64,000 bases of DNA. Source: Ligustrum vulgare. Lineage: Eukaryota > Streptophyta > Magnoliopsida > Lamiales > Oleaceae. Location: NCBI GenBank assembly GCA_963555705.1, contig OY743169.1, forward strand, positions 1,433,501 to 1,497,500, written 5' to 3'. Shown piece after piece: positions 1 to 11,209 of the stretch. Both the position numbers and the translations under genes were made by a program. Each line of letters begins with the position of its first letter. Within the stretch, counting starts at the first letter, position 1. The notes under the pieces are model-generated. The model did no database searches. It was not told the DNA's origin and saw only the letters and a program-made list of their open reading frames with translations.

Positions 1-116
1 TTTATTTAGAAAGATCGAATATCTATTATTTCTTTCAATTTGATAAGAAAAAGATTCAAAATTAATCATTTAGGTCAAATTGAATTTAGGTAAGAAATTA
101 TAGGTATTATTTTAGG

Positions 117-514
117 ACTTAAATGAGATAAATTAAAAAGATTGGATGTTGAAAAAAAAATAAAAAGTATAAATAAAACTTTTACATTTAGTATTAAAAT
201 GATTTTACGAATGATATATTTATAGTTTGCTCTCATTTCTTGGTTTGTATTAAATTTCTCGTTGAGATCTTAGATTGTACACCTATATTGCATATTTTTC
301 GACTTCAAAATAATGCAATAATTATCAAAATAAAAAAATCTATAATTTGACTTTAATAGATTTTTTTTTCACAAATCCATATATCATTTATTATATGAAT
401 TTATTGAACTTCACTAATTCATGTATTAAAATAAATTGATAAAAAAATAAATTTCCTAAAATAACACTTGAAAATGGTCAAAAAATTATGTGCGTAAAAT
501 GGTGACGGTTATCC

Positions 515-572
<58 letters not shown>

Positions 573-1378
573 TGAGATAAATTAAAAAAATTTGATGTTA
601 GAAAAAGTAAAAAGTATAAGTAATAAAACTTTTATATTTAGTATTTAAAACGATTTTACGAATGATATGTTTAGAATTTGCTCTCATTTCTCAGTTTTTA
701 TTAAACTTCTCGTTGAAACCTTGGATTTGACACCCATATTTCTTATTTTTCGACTTCAAAATAATACAATAATTATCAAAAGAAAAAAATAATCTATAAT
801 TTGACTTTTTATAGATATTTTTTTTATAAATTCATAAATCATTTATTACATGTATTAATTGAACTTTCCTAATTCACGTATTAAAATAAATTGATAAAAA
901 TAAGAATTTTCCTAAAATTCCAGGTAAAAATGGGCGAGAAATTATGTGCGTAAAATGATTACAGTTATCTTATTATTATATATATGTATAGATTAAATGA
1001 GATAAATTAAAAAAATTGGACGTTGGAAAAAGTAAAAAGTATAAATAAAACTTTTATATAGTATTTAAAACGATTTTATGAATGATATGTTTAGAGTTTG
1101 CTCTCATTTTTTAGTTTGTATTAAACTTCTCGTTTAGATCTTGAATTTGATACCCATATTGCATATTTTTCGACTTCAAAATAATGCAATAATTATCAAA
1201 AGAAAAAAAATATAATTTGACTTTTTATAGATATTTTTTCACAGATCCATAAATCATTTATTACATGCATTAATTGAACTTTCCTAATTCATGTATTAAA
1301 ATAAATTGATAAAAATAAGAAATTTCCTAAAATGACAAGTGGGAATGGATGGGAAACTACGTGCGTAAAATATATGTA

Positions 1379-1379
<1 letters not shown>
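117..1379. repeat. Three tandem AT-rich units of about 430 bp
   Basis: Units start near 117, 568 and 993, each with TTAAATGAGATAAATTAAAA. All three keep the same order of landmarks: TTTGCTCTCATTT, CGACTTCAAAATAAT, a stretch near TTGATAAAAA, and AATTATGTGCGTAAAAT near the end. The first and third end in long AT runs and the second in a short one (about 976-990). No coding potential is seen. Bases 1-116 are AT-rich sequence of no recognised kind. Confidence 0.85.
518..567. repeat. (AT)n microsatellite
   Basis: About 50 bp of uninterrupted AT dinucleotide at the junction of tandem units 1 and 2. Confidence 0.97.

Positions 1380-1431
<52 letters not shown>
1380..1431. repeat. (TA)n microsatellite
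   Basis: About 52 bp of TA dinucleotide closing the third tandem unit. Tyr-Ile repeat peptides read through it are artefacts. Confidence 0.97.
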
Positions 1432-1434
<3 letters not shown>

Positions 1435-1576
1435 ATGTTCAAAGATTCATCAAGATCCCACACAATTTAACTCCAGAATTCAACACATTCAATCCCAATA
1501 TATATATATACCATGTTCAAAGATTCATCAAGATCCCACACAATTTAACTCCAGAATTCAACACATTCAATCCCAA
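1432..1576. repeat. 78-bp tandem duplication
   Basis: A 67-bp segment starting ACCATGTTCAAAGATTCATC occurs at 1432-1498 and again at 1510-1576 with no difference seen. The copies are separated by a short TATATA run, so the duplication probably arose by slippage between TA tracts. Confidence 0.95.
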
Positions 1577-2027
1577 ACTCCATCAATATCAAATAAAATC
1601 AAGAAATCCCTGCTTACTTTTAGGCAGTATTTAAAATTTCAGAGTAAACTATGTACTTTCAATTTTTAGTTTTGTAACTTTCAAAAGAAAAAAAATAGTT
1701 TTGTATAGAAAATGACTATCGATAGTTCATCGTACAAATGCGAAGAGACAATATAACTTACTAATCACCAGAAGATTAAAATAGGAAAAAAAATCTAATT
1801 AATCAAATCGGTGATAACTTCCACGACTTACTGTTCGTGGCATGGGAAATGGACCAGAAAAATACCGTCTAGAATTTGGCGAAAATTCAGATTCTTTTCA
1901 CACTACAGATTCGTTCAAAATTAAGAATTCAATCGAAATTAACAGAATCTCAGTTGGCTTTAATAATATATATATATATAGATATAGATTTATAAACAAC
2001 ACAACTTCTCAAATCACTTTTGAAAAA
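1577..2027. other. Unannotated AT-rich flank
   Basis: No gene, RNA or element boundary is recognised. The 5 bp CGTGT at 2028-2032 are the left target-site duplication of the LTR that follows. Confidence 0.5.
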
Positions 2028-2032
2028 CGTGT

Positions 2033-2062
2033 TGTAACGTCTCGAAATTTTATAGATTTTAT
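2033..2062 (+). mobile_element. Left tip of a solo LTR split by a LINE
   Basis: It begins TGTAACGTCTCGAAATTTTA, preceded by CGTGT (2028-2032). The matching right end, CTTGGGCGTTACA, finishes at 23149 and is followed by CGTGT (23150-23154). The inverted ends TGTAACG/CGTTACA and the perfect 5-bp duplication mark one LTR insertion. No internal region is visible, so it is taken as a solo LTR later split by a LINE. The right border of this fragment (about 2062) is where LINE homology begins and is approximate. Confidence 0.75.
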
Positions 2063-2315
2063 CTAGATGCCTTTAACAATTTTGAGAATTATAGATTGAT
2101 CTTAGAGAAATTCTCAATCTCTGTAATCTCCATGACTTGGGTTTAACGGGCTACCAAATTACTTGGGCTAAGAGTCGAGGCACTAATCGTTGGACCGAAG
2201 AAAAATTGGATAGGGATGTGGCGACGCCGCATTGATTTAAAATCTTCTATGAAGCTCAAGGATTGAATCTGGGCCACTATTCTCCCAATCATGCGCCACT
2301 CCTTCTTTAGTTATA
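2063..2315 (+). pseudogene. LINE ORF2 fragment: C-terminal endonuclease
   Basis: This is the end of an apurinic-like endonuclease domain of a plant L1-type LINE, which nicks target DNA for target-primed reverse transcription. Readable pieces are DLGLTGYQITWAKSRGTNRW, EEKLDRDVA and PNHAPLLL, which match the family pattern ending in SDHxPLLL. A TGA at 2233-2235 replaces the usual Trp, and the first ~70 bases are in another frame. ORF1 and most of the endonuclease are missing, so the LINE is 5'-truncated, as most LINE copies are. It continues at 4195 after a MULE insertion: joining 2315 to 4195 keeps the frame. Confidence 0.85.
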
Positions 2316-2402
2316 GAGGAAATTACATAAAAACAGGTTTTTAAGTTTTGAATTTCAAAAGTCAGGTTGAAAGCATTTTTATACATACATCAGGTGAAAA
2401 TT
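2316..2402 (+). repeat. MULE left terminal inverted repeat
   Basis: It aligns with the reverse complement of about 4098-4185. Shared blocks include TACATAAA, CAGG, ATTTCA, AATTTTTAT-like and ATCAGGTG. Identity by eye is about two thirds, with a few indels. Confidence 0.75.
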
Positions 2403-2847
2403 CAACATTTATAATAATAATAACAATAATAATATTAAATAAAAATAAATCACTTACATTCACCACGTCTCCTCAAATTCATTCTCTCTCACCAATCTCT
2501 TCTCTCATCCAACAGATAGACAATTCTCTCTCATCTCTCTTCCTTAACAAAATTGACAGACGGCAAGGAGATGCCTAAGGATTCGGCAACACCAGCCCCT
2601 TTTTCCTACGACCCCACCCCATCCCACTCCGTCGAACCGTCCTCATTGTTTCAAAGATTGTCGACAAAATCGCCACTGCTTGCTTCTCGCCGGTAGCAAG
2701 GATTTCGATCTTCGATCGTGTTGTTGAGTGGTGGTATCTGGTGATGTGGTGGTTGTGGGTGGTGATGGAAGAGGTGGTGTTGTCCGGTTTGATAGGGTTC
2801 AAGTGGGGATTTTTACAGGAGCAGATTTTTATTTTTTTATTTTTCCT

Positions 2848-3012
2848 TTGGTGTTTGGCGAATGGTGTAGGTGGAGGCAGTGGTTGTGGTGTGGTGGTAG
2901 CAGTGTGGATGGGAATAGGATGCAGAATTCTTCTCAGGTCACACTCTGTTTTCTTAGGTCACATTTGATTCCTCACGTCACATATTAGATTCCTGAAGTC
3001 ACACTTTCAGTT
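2848..3012 (+). repeat. MULE internal direct repeat, copy 1
   Basis: About 165 bp from TTGGTGTTTGGCGAATGGTG to CACTTTCAGTT, repeated at 3217-3380 with only a few differences. It contains spaced GTCACA/GGTCACA hexamers. Confidence 0.93.
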
Positions 3013-3216
3013 ACAACAATGTAGTGAAAGTGTGGTGGAGCTTGTCTGTCGTTTGGTAGTGGGGGTGGAGCTTGTCGCTAGTTTGGTGGTGGGGGTGGAG
3101 CTTGTCATGGGCTTGGTGAATGGAGGAGGAGGTGGTGGGGAAGGTGGTTGTGACCTTGTTTTGTAATTGTGACCTGTGATTCTTTGCTCGCAAAATGGTT
3201 TTGACGTGCATACATT

Positions 3217-3380
3217 TTGGTGTTGGCGAATGGTGTAGGTGGAGGCAGTGGCTGTGGTGTGGTGGTAGCAGTGTGGATGGGAATAGGATGCAGAATTCTT
3301 CTCAGGTCACACTCTATTTTCTTAGGTCACATTTGATTCCTCACGTCACATATTAGATTCCTGAAGTCACACTTTCAGTT
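3217..3380 (+). repeat. MULE internal direct repeat, copy 2
   Basis: Second copy of 2848-3012, 369 bp downstream. Further GGTCACA motifs continue to about 3780. Confidence 0.93.
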
Positions 3381-4097
3381 CCTCAAGTTATCTGTGGACA
3401 TTGGTTTTTATTGTAATGATCTGTGGTTGTAGGGGCAGTGGTGTATCATCTGTGGTTGTGATATTGATTTTTGTTGTAATGGTGGTGGTGGTGGTGGATA
3501 AAAGATCTAAGGGAATTGCACCAAGTTTTTTATGGACATGGCTGTTTTGGTTCAGAGGGAGGGAGAGAACAATTAAATGACATTGAGCCATGAGAACCGA
3601 GCCAGTTTCTTTGTTGAAGGTAGCACTCATCAGCTTGTGGTGGCAAGGAAGCACCAGAAGAATACCAGAAAATGGATTTGCTTTGGGATCATCCTGAGGT
3701 CACATGTTCAAAGTTTAAGGTCACATATGTGGTCTCAAGTCACATTCTTCACAGTTCTCAGATCATACGTAAGTCACACGTTCATCTATGGTTCACAAGT
3801 ATCATGTAGTAGTTCATTGGTGGTAGTGGCTTTGGGTGTTTGTCGAAGTTGGAGATGATGATCAGGATAATGGTGGTGGTGATGGTCGGAGATTGTGGTG
3901 TTTGTAATTCATAGTAGAACATGGTTATGATGTGGTGGCGGTTCGTCGGAGATTGGTGGTGGTGGCGGTTCGTCGGAAGTGGTGGCACGTCGGAATATCT
4001 GGTGGTGGTGGTGAGACATCAGTCCGTTGGATGTATCAATTGCTGGGTAGGGTTAGATATCACGATTTCTATATATATCTAATTAATTAATAATATA

Positions 4098-4185
4098 TAA
4101 TTAGCACCTGATTAGTGAAAAAATAAAAATTGTTTTCTAATTATGAAATGTGAATCTATAATGGCCTGATTTATGTATTTTTCCC
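4098..4185 (-). repeat. MULE right terminal inverted repeat
   Basis: This is the partner of 2316-2402. It ends TTTATGTATTTTTCCC immediately before the second TTAGTTATA. Confidence 0.75.
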
Positions 4186-4194
4186 TTAGTTATA

Positions 4195-5874
4195 TTCACA
4201 GATACCTACCATTATTACGCATAGATTCAAGTTCGAAAATTACTGGATTAAAGAGTCCGCTTGTCGTCAAATTATTCTTTCTACTTGGGAAAGATTCGTT
4301 CACGAGCCTATTTAACAAAAAATTGCAGTATGCAATAGATATTTATACGGTGGGGGAAGAATCTTCACAATAAATTCTTGAAGCAGATCAAGCGAAGGAA
4401 ACAGGACATGTTTCGAATTATCCATCACCGTGATTCTAAAGTTATCCATGATTTCCACATAGTACAAACTGACTACTTCAAACTGCTGGAACAAAAAGAG
4501 ATTTATTAGAAATAGAGAGCAAAGAAAATTTGGCTTAAACAAGGCAACCAGAACACCACGTACTTTCACACTGCATCATCGGCTCGTCAGAAAAGAAATC
4601 AATTTTAAATTGAAAGATAATTCTGGGACTTGGATTTTTGATATGAAGGGTATTCACAATATCATTCATGAGCATTTCTGGTTCGTATTCTCTTCTTCAT
4701 TGTCCAAGGCCCAATTTTCCCACGGTTTAATTGACTACATTGATATTTAGCTATCGGACTACCAAAACGAATTACTTCTTGCTCCATTCTCAGTTCTTGA
4801 TGTCCGAAATGCTCTTTTTGACGTGCACCTAGGAAAAGCACCAAGACCAAATGTCATGAATCCATCATATTTTCAATAATATTGGGATATTATCGGAGAC
4901 GATGTTGTAAAGGTGTGTTTGGATTTCATTAACTCTTGCAGTTTTTCTGAAGGTCTTAACGACAGCTTTGGTTCTCATCCCTAAGAAGCATTCTATTGAA
5001 TCTGTGGCTGACTTAAGACCCATCTCTCTTTGCAACGTGCTATACAAAGTTGTGGCTAAGATATTAGCCAATAGACTGAAATTAATCCTTCCCGAGATTA
5101 TATCTAATTCGTAATGTGCCTTTGTTCCAAGGAGATCTATCACCAATAATGTTATGATAGCATTTGAAATGATGCATTATATGAAGAGAAAAACCCAAGG
5201 GAAGGAAGGAATTACAGCATTAAAAATAGATATTAGTAAAGCATATTTCCACTTGGAATGGGATTTCTTGACAAAGGTTATGAATAAGATAAGCGTTAAT
5301 GCAAGGTGGATCAATCTAATCATATTGTGTATCTCCTCGGTTCGTTATAATGTTGTACATGGAGGACACAAGATTGGCCCTATTACCCCTCAAAGGGGAC
5401 TAAGGCAAGGGTGTCCCTTATCCCCATATCTTTTTATTCTTTACTCGAAAAGTTTTTCTTTGGCGTTACGACATTGTGAAGCTTCAGGGGATATCCATGG
5501 CTGTAAGATTGCTCGAAATGCTCTAGTTATCTTCCACTTGCTCTTTGCTAACGACAGTCTTCCTTTTTTCAAAACAAATGGTATAGAAAGTGACTCTATT
5601 TGAGATCTTCTCAAGAGGTATAAGGAAGAATCCGGCCAAGCTATTAATTTTCAAAAATCTTCTCTCAGTTTCAGCTCCCACGTTGGCAGTATTAGAAGAA
5701 AGGAAAATTGTGATCTCTTCGGCATTAGCATCTCAAATGGGCATGATAAGTATCTCGGTTTACCCTCTCTTGTAGGCCATAACAAGAGAGAAATATTTGC
5801 TTATATTAAAGAAAAAGTATGGAATCGACTACAAAGTTGGAAGGAGAAATCCCTCTCTAGAGCAAGAAAAGAAA
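4195..5874 (+). pseudogene. LINE ORF2 fragment: reverse transcriptase
   Basis: This is the reverse transcriptase that copies LINE RNA at the nicked target. It opens with the linker RFKFENYWIKESACRQII, in frame with the endonuclease piece ending at 2315. The fingers region follows (about 4780-4900, LGKAP motif), then the palm. KIDISKAY (about 5224) keeps the first Asp, LRQGCPLSPYLF lies near 5400, and the catalytic box near 5545 reads FANDS instead of FADDS, so one catalytic Asp is lost. Stops and frameshifts are frequent (for example TGA near 5601). The fragment stops at KE just before 5875, where Helitron 1 is inserted; the next codons resume at 20587 in the same frame. Confidence 0.9.
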
Positions 5875-6899
5875 TCTATTTACTATATAAAGAGAGGATA
5901 GTTGGAAGAGAATCCCGCCATGATTTCCCACCTAGCTGACAAAAAAAAAATAAAAAAATAAAAATCGGTCAGCCCAAGAAAATCCTACTCTAACAGCAAA
6001 CAGTGGGGTCCACACATTTCTTTTGACCAACATTTTGGATATCTCATTTTCAAAATTCAAAACCACCCAAAACTTCTCATCGTTTCTCTATCTGTTTCGA
6101 AGCCGGCCGCCGTTCTGCCCCCAACGGCCTCTTGGTGATGATCTTGCTCGTCCTTCAGCCTAAATAGTGGGCTTTGCTTCCTATTACTAGATCCAGCTTC
6201 TCTTCAAGGTAGACCTACTGGAAGAGTTCTCGCACTTGAAGATCGGTCTACATTGTTCACCGACTTCAAAATCAGCTGACTTTATAAGAGATGGGAATTC
6301 GAAGATTTAGTAAAAAATATATAAGAGATTTTAAGGATTTGGAGAAAAAATGATTATGTTATTCAGTATTATATTTCTTTAGTTTTTATGCACAAAGGAG
6401 TTGAAAAACGATGTCTGAAGGCGGATTGTTCTCAACTTATTCACTCTGCAGTTATGCAGCTAGAGTTCTAGGTACCTTCTTCACCCCATCTCTAGCTTCT
6501 GTGGTAGGAATAGGATGGGATGGGATGGGTTTATTATGGGTTTCTGGTTTGCCATCATCTGTATTCTTGCTCGGTAGGAATTCTGGTTTATTTAAATCAT
6601 AAATTCAATTCTACTGGAAAGTATTAACTTTGATTTTTACTTATAGATTAGTGTAAGATTTGGTGATCAGTCAATATATTTTCAAGTTAGTTCCAAAGAT
6701 AAATATTATGAGTTTTGACGAAGATCTTTTAAAAATGTATTGTCGTAATGGAGTCCTAAAAGAAATCTTTGGCTTTAACTTTTAACTGGTTAAAAAAAAT
6801 TACTTGAAAAAATGTAGGTATTAATTGATAAAGTTGAGATTAATATGCAATTCATCCTACAATTTAAATCTGATTTGACATATTTCTCCATAAGCAAGT
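5875..6899 (+). other. Helitron 1 5' region, possible captured host DNA
   Basis: After the terminus comes a GC-richer stretch (about 6090-6200) that looks like an exon or 5'-UTR with pyrimidine tracts. A 63-codon ORF lies at 6411-6602 (MSEGGLFSTYSLCSY...). I do not recognise its product. Because Helitrons often carry gene pieces, this is a candidate captured fragment, but nothing confirms it. Confidence 0.35.
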
Positions 6900-8298
6900 T
6901 GATAAGTGTGCTTTACACACTTATTTACTTCCTAAATTAGCATTTTAATTGACAAATTGAGCATATTTTTACTTATAAATTGTATTTATCTTGTACAATT
7001 AGTTACAACTTCAATTGGAATGAAAATGGACTAGATTGAAGAAGAATTGAGCTAAAAGAAATGCAAATTTGATGTCCAAAGACCTAATTGAAAGAAATTA
7101 AAAGTTTGGGGACACAATTGCAACATCTCAAACAATTGGGGGACTAGAGATGCAAATATTTCAGGGACATATTTTTAATAAAAGTCAAAATTCGATGACT
7201 AAATTGAAGAATGTCAGAAGACGAGGGACTTACCTTGCAAATATCTTAAAATATATATATTTGGCATGGGCATTAGGCATGACATTATGCCCATGCCTTT
7301 TGTTAATGGGCACTCGCCTGAGCGCCCATTAACTTCAACATAAAAGTTTTCTGTTTCCCACGCGATTGCGTGTGTTTGGCCCACACGATCGGGTGGGCCA
7401 TTTTAGGCCCAAATCACAATTTTTCACTCTCAAACCCTAGCCTCATTATCTCTTTTCTTTTCTTTGTTTTTGCTTTAATTTGTAATTTAGTTTGTCGTTT
7501 GGTTTGATTTTCAAGTTGCTAGTCTCCATTGAAGTTATGAAGCAAGAAGTGAGGTGAAGATTCAAAACATTGTTGAAGAAATTTGGGAGTAAAAATCAAG
7601 GAAATTGATTTATTTCATTATCTTGTATTTTAATCTTTGATTTTTATATTTTGTGATGTATTTTTATAAACCTCAACTTTGTGCAATAGTTATACAATGG
7701 GCTAGTTGTTTTATGTTGGTATGATTGATGTAGCTTAACTTAATTTAAGTAATTTTAATGTTTGTTTATTAATTTTGAGCTTATTTCATGTGTATTTGTC
7801 ATTGAGATTATTCTAAGTGTTTGATTGATCACCAAATAAATGTTTTGTGAAGTGTATGATAATCGAGAGATATTGTGCATTTTAGACCAAATAGCAAATG
7901 CTCTAGGTTCTTATTAAGTATAGAGATATACCTTAAATCCTAGATAATCCATTGAGTTATTTTCACAAAGAGTTAATGCAATTGATTGGACTTTAATCGA
8001 CATAGAGATATAGTAGGGTAAACCAATTGATTATGGTTAATTTCACTCGAGAGAGGTAATTAGCTAAACTTGAAAAATCGGGTCTAACATTGTAAAGAGT
8101 AATTTATTAATTTGCATGTGTTGAGATATTAGTTAAGCAAGAGTTAAGTAAAATCATGAATTTCAACTATTTTATCTTTCATTTTCCTTAATTTAATTTG
8201 GTTTAAAATTAGTTTCTTTAATTTAGAAATTTACAAAAATCCATCCTTTTGTTTTGTGTTTCATTTGTTAAGATTAAATTAACTAGAGTGTAATTGAA
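6900..8298 (+). mobile_element. Athila-like LTR, plus orientation, 3' end lost
   Basis: It starts TGATAAGTGTGCTTTACAC, the start shared with other Athila-like LTRs here (50936). No polypurine tract precedes it, so its outer edge is a real 5' end with possible 5-bp target CAAGT (6895-6899). Bases 6900-7780 are mirrored, as an inverted repeat, by 8299-9354. The part 7781-8298 is unique and resembles the inner half of such LTRs. The usual 3' terminus is missing. Confidence 0.6.
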
Positions 8299-8925
8299 CT
8301 CAAAAATTAATAAACAAATATTAAAATTACTTAAACTAAGTTAAGCTACATCAATCATCCCAATATAAAACAACTAGCTCATTGTATAAATATTGCACAA
8401 AATTGAGGTTTATAAAAATATATCACAAAATATAGAAATCAAATATTAAAATACAAGATAATGAAATAAATCACTTCCTTTGATTTTTACTCCCAAATTT
8501 CTTCAACAATGTTTTGAATCTTCACCCCACTTCTTACTTCATAACTTCAATGGAGACTAGCAACTTGAAAATCAAACCAAACTACAAACTAAAGCAAAAA
8601 TAAAGAAAAGAAAGGAAAAGAAAAGAGATAAAGAGGTTAGAGTTTGAGAGTGAAAATTTGGGATTTGGGTGTTAAGAAGTGAGAGTATAAATACTCCAAA
8701 AAATCTGACCTAAAAAGTCCCAAAAACTCGTCCAAAATTGAGCCAAACATGCCCTTAGGTGAAAATAATAAAATAAAAAATTAAAATTCGGAATTGGGCT
8801 TAAAATGGCTTACGCGATCGCGTGGCCCAAACACACGCTATCGCATGGGAAACAAAAAACTTTTATGTTGAAGTTAATGGGCGCTCAGGCGAGCGCTCAT
8901 TAACCAAAGGCATGGGCAATTATGC

Positions 8926-8983
<58 letters not shown>

Positions 8984-9354
8984 CTTTTTTTTTCTTTTTT
9001 TCTTTAAGCTATTTGCAAAATAAGTCCCTCATCTTCTGACATTCTTTAATTTAGTCCTCGAATTTTGACTTTTATTACAAATATGTCCCTGAAATATTTG
9101 CATTTATGGTCCTCTAACTTTCTGAGATGTTACAATTGAGTCCCCCAAACTTTTGATTTCTTTCAATTAGGTCATTGAACATCAAATTTGCATTTCTTTT
9201 AGCTCAATTCTTCTTCAATCTTGTCCATTTTCATTCCAATTGAAGTTGTACCTAATTGTACAAGATAAACACAATTTATAAGTAGAAATTTACTCAATTG
9301 TTTAATTAAAATGCTAATTTAGGAAGTAAATAAGTATGTAAAGCACACTTATCA
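8299..9354 (-). mobile_element. Athila-like LTR, minus orientation, truncated
   Basis: Read on the minus strand from 9354 it begins TGATAAGTGTGCTTTACATA and matches the LTR at 6900 in reverse. It is preceded on that strand by a polypurine-like AAGTTTGAGGGTG (9355-9367), so it is a 3' LTR. An expanded (AT)n lies at about 8934-8981. It meets the plus LTR head to head at about 8299, giving an inverted repeat of about 0.9-1 kb per arm with a 518-bp spacer. Confidence 0.65.
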
Positions 9355-9887
9355 CACCCTCAAACTTGAGCTTTTGCTCGTCTCGAGCAAAATTATCTAC
9401 TAGTGCACTCAAGTAACATGGAATATTGATCAACAATATTAGATAACTTGCAAATTACTCATGAGTGTAAAATTGTATAATCAATTCAAAAGTATGATTC
9501 CAAATAATGCTACAAAAAAGAAATTTAGCTAATCCGATGTTCGATCGGTGTGTGTGTGTGCATGGTCACTTTCAATTGTCAATTAAGTTTCCTTTCCCGC
9601 TCGTAACATTCATCGCCCAATAAAAAAATTTATTTCCTCTCCCGGGATGCAATTCTATAGGGAACTCTCAAATCACTCTTTTCTTTTTCCACTCTAGTTT
9701 GGGTATGTTTTACCGACAATTTAGAAATGCACCGACTCTCCACTAAATGAGTGCTTCGACATTCAAGCTTATACTAAGCAATTCAAAACCACTATTAATC
9801 TAAGCCGTTATGCAAGTACAAATGCATGATTTTTAAAAACTAACGTGATGAATGCTCGTACCTTCTCCACTCCCTTAAGATTTCCAT
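9355..9887 (-). other. 3' internal remnant of the minus Athila-like element
   Basis: TTTTGCTCGAGACGAGCAAA followed by AGCTCAAGTTTGAGGG (minus strand) is the usual non-coding lead-in to a 3' LTR in Athila-type elements. The rest, to about 9887, is non-coding. A Tekay-like LTR starts abruptly at about 9888. Confidence 0.5.
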
Positions 9888-9892
9888 TGTAT

Positions 9893-9944
<52 letters not shown>

Positions 9945-10304
9945 TCATTAAATCCTTAATTTATGATAAAATTCGAAAATCAGACAAGAATTGAAATCTG
10001 AAATTGTGAGGAAATTACATATATACTTACATTAATTCCTATATACATCAATATATACATACATTTCAACATATAAGATTTTGTATGTGTGTGAGTGGGT
10101 GTGTGTAAAACCGTGTGTGCGGTTTTCGTGTGTGTGTGTGTGCGTGAGAGGGGGGGGAAAGGGAAAAGGGGGTCTTACCGCCGGTGGTTGGCAACAGTGA
10201 GGGAGGCAGCAGCAGCGGCGTCGCCGTGAGAGGAGAGAAGAGAGGGCGAGACAGAGAGAGAGGGCGAGGAGGGCGATGAAGAGAGAGACCGAGGGTGCGA
10301 GTTC

Positions 10305-10356
<52 letters not shown>

Positions 10357-10727
10357 AAAAAAATTGAGGGTTTAGGTTTTAATTGTTTAAGTTTTGGTAA
10401 TTTGCAATTTAGTCCCTCAGCTCTCATAAATTGGTAATTTTAGTCCACGACCCTCAAATAAAATTCCAAAATGTCACCAAACTTTTCTCAAATTCAATTT
10501 AATGCAATTTAGGCAACTTACTACTCAATTAAAATAAACAATTAGACATGGAATTGTACTTAAACAATTTATAAATATTTTAAATGGCACATTGATCGAG
10601 ACGGCGTCCAAGTCCTTCCACTGCAAAATAATTCAACTTATTATCAATAATAATTGTCAAATAAATTATTAATCATAAAAATTGGGTGGTATTCAAGAAA
10701 GCACGTAAAACGAAAAGTGGTATTACA
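9888..10727 (-). mobile_element. Tekay-like 3' LTR, truncated
   Basis: About 840 bp nearly identical to 16588-17472, the start of the full LTR on the minus strand. Read on the minus strand it begins TGTAATACCACTTTTCG at 10727. It includes (AC)n at 9899-9940 and (GA)n at about 10310-10352. The remaining ~2.4 kb of the LTR is missing on the left. The Ser/Leu-rich frame read through the GA/CT tract is not a gene. Confidence 0.85.
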
Positions 10728-10745
10728 ATTCCTTACCCCCCTAAA
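10728..10745 (-). promoter_or_regulatory. Polypurine tract of the Tekay-like element
   Basis: On the minus strand this reads TAGGGGGGTAAGGAAT, directly before the 3' LTR. It is the expected primer site for plus-strand synthesis and fixes the element's orientation. Confidence 0.8.
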
Positions 10746-10803
10746 AGAAAATTTCGTCCTCGAAATTAGAATTTACCAAAATGAATACTTGGCATGCATT
10801 TCA

Positions 10804-11133
10804 TCATTGCGTTCTCAAGTAATCTCTTCCACTACATGATTCCTCCAAAAGGACTTCAGTTAGTGTTATCTTCTTCCTTCTAAGTTCTTTGCCTGCTCTC
10901 ATTAGGATTCTCATAGGTGCTTCCTCATAAGTTAGATCCTCACGAAGATTAAGTGACTCATAGCTGAGAATATGAGAGGGGTCCGAAATGTACTTCCTTA
11001 ACAATAAGACGTAAAACACCATTTGTATCCCAGATGGTTTTGGTAGCAATGCAATCAAATAAATTAGGTCACTCATCATTTCTAGTCTCTCAAATGGCCA
11101 ACAAAAAGGCTCAACCTTCTTCTCAAATCTCAT
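10804..11133 (-). pseudogene. Tekay-like pol C-terminus (integrase tail/chromodomain)
   Basis: The 109-residue frame contains LPKPSGIQMVFYVLLLRKYI, then DPSHIL and LTYEEAP. This matches the integrase C-terminus leading into the chromodomain of Tekay/Del chromoviruses, where the pattern LPxxLSGxHNVFHVSxLRKYI is standard. That region directs integration to marked chromatin. Its position next to the polypurine tract and 3' LTR fits the end of pol. Upstream pol is decayed, and the aromatic residues of the chromodomain cannot be confirmed. Not functional. Confidence 0.8.
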
Positions 11134-11168
11134 GACCCTTTCATAGGATCTATTCTAACGTCTAAACC

Positions 11169-11209
<41 letters not shown>

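Larger units (their letters stand above)
2316..4185. mobile_element. Non-autonomous Mutator-like element (MULE)
   Basis: The element is flanked by the perfect 9-bp duplication TTAGTTATA (2307-2315 and 4186-4194), the length made by Mutator transposases. Its ends are inverted repeats of about 85 bp starting GAGGAAATTACATAAA and, read from the right, GGGAAAAATACATAAA. No transposase is seen. The inside (about 2460-4060) is GC- and GT-rich, with a 165-bp direct repeat and scattered GTCACA motifs. Open frames on both strands are low-complexity (Val/Gly or His/Thr-rich) and are not called genes. Capture of host sequence (Pack-MULE) cannot be ruled out for 2575-2720, which has a more gene-like composition. 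Confidence 0.85.

Noticed and set aside
1332..1669. Two overlapping ~100-codon ORFs with Tyr-Ile repeats
   Set aside because: They are translations of the (TA)n microsatellite and the duplicated flank; no start context or homology.
2575..3988. ORFs on both strands rich in Val/Gly or His/Thr
   Set aside because: They lie in the low-complexity GT-rich core of the MULE and follow its repeats; no domain is recognisable.
4865..5146. 93-codon minus-strand ORF
   Set aside because: Antisense shadow of the LINE reverse transcriptase, which reads on the plus strand.
10032..10427. 131-codon minus-strand ORF with Ser-Leu repeats, and its twin at 16764-17189
   Set aside because: Both are the same LTR segment in two LTR copies; the peptide comes from GA/CT tracts and non-coding LTR sequence.
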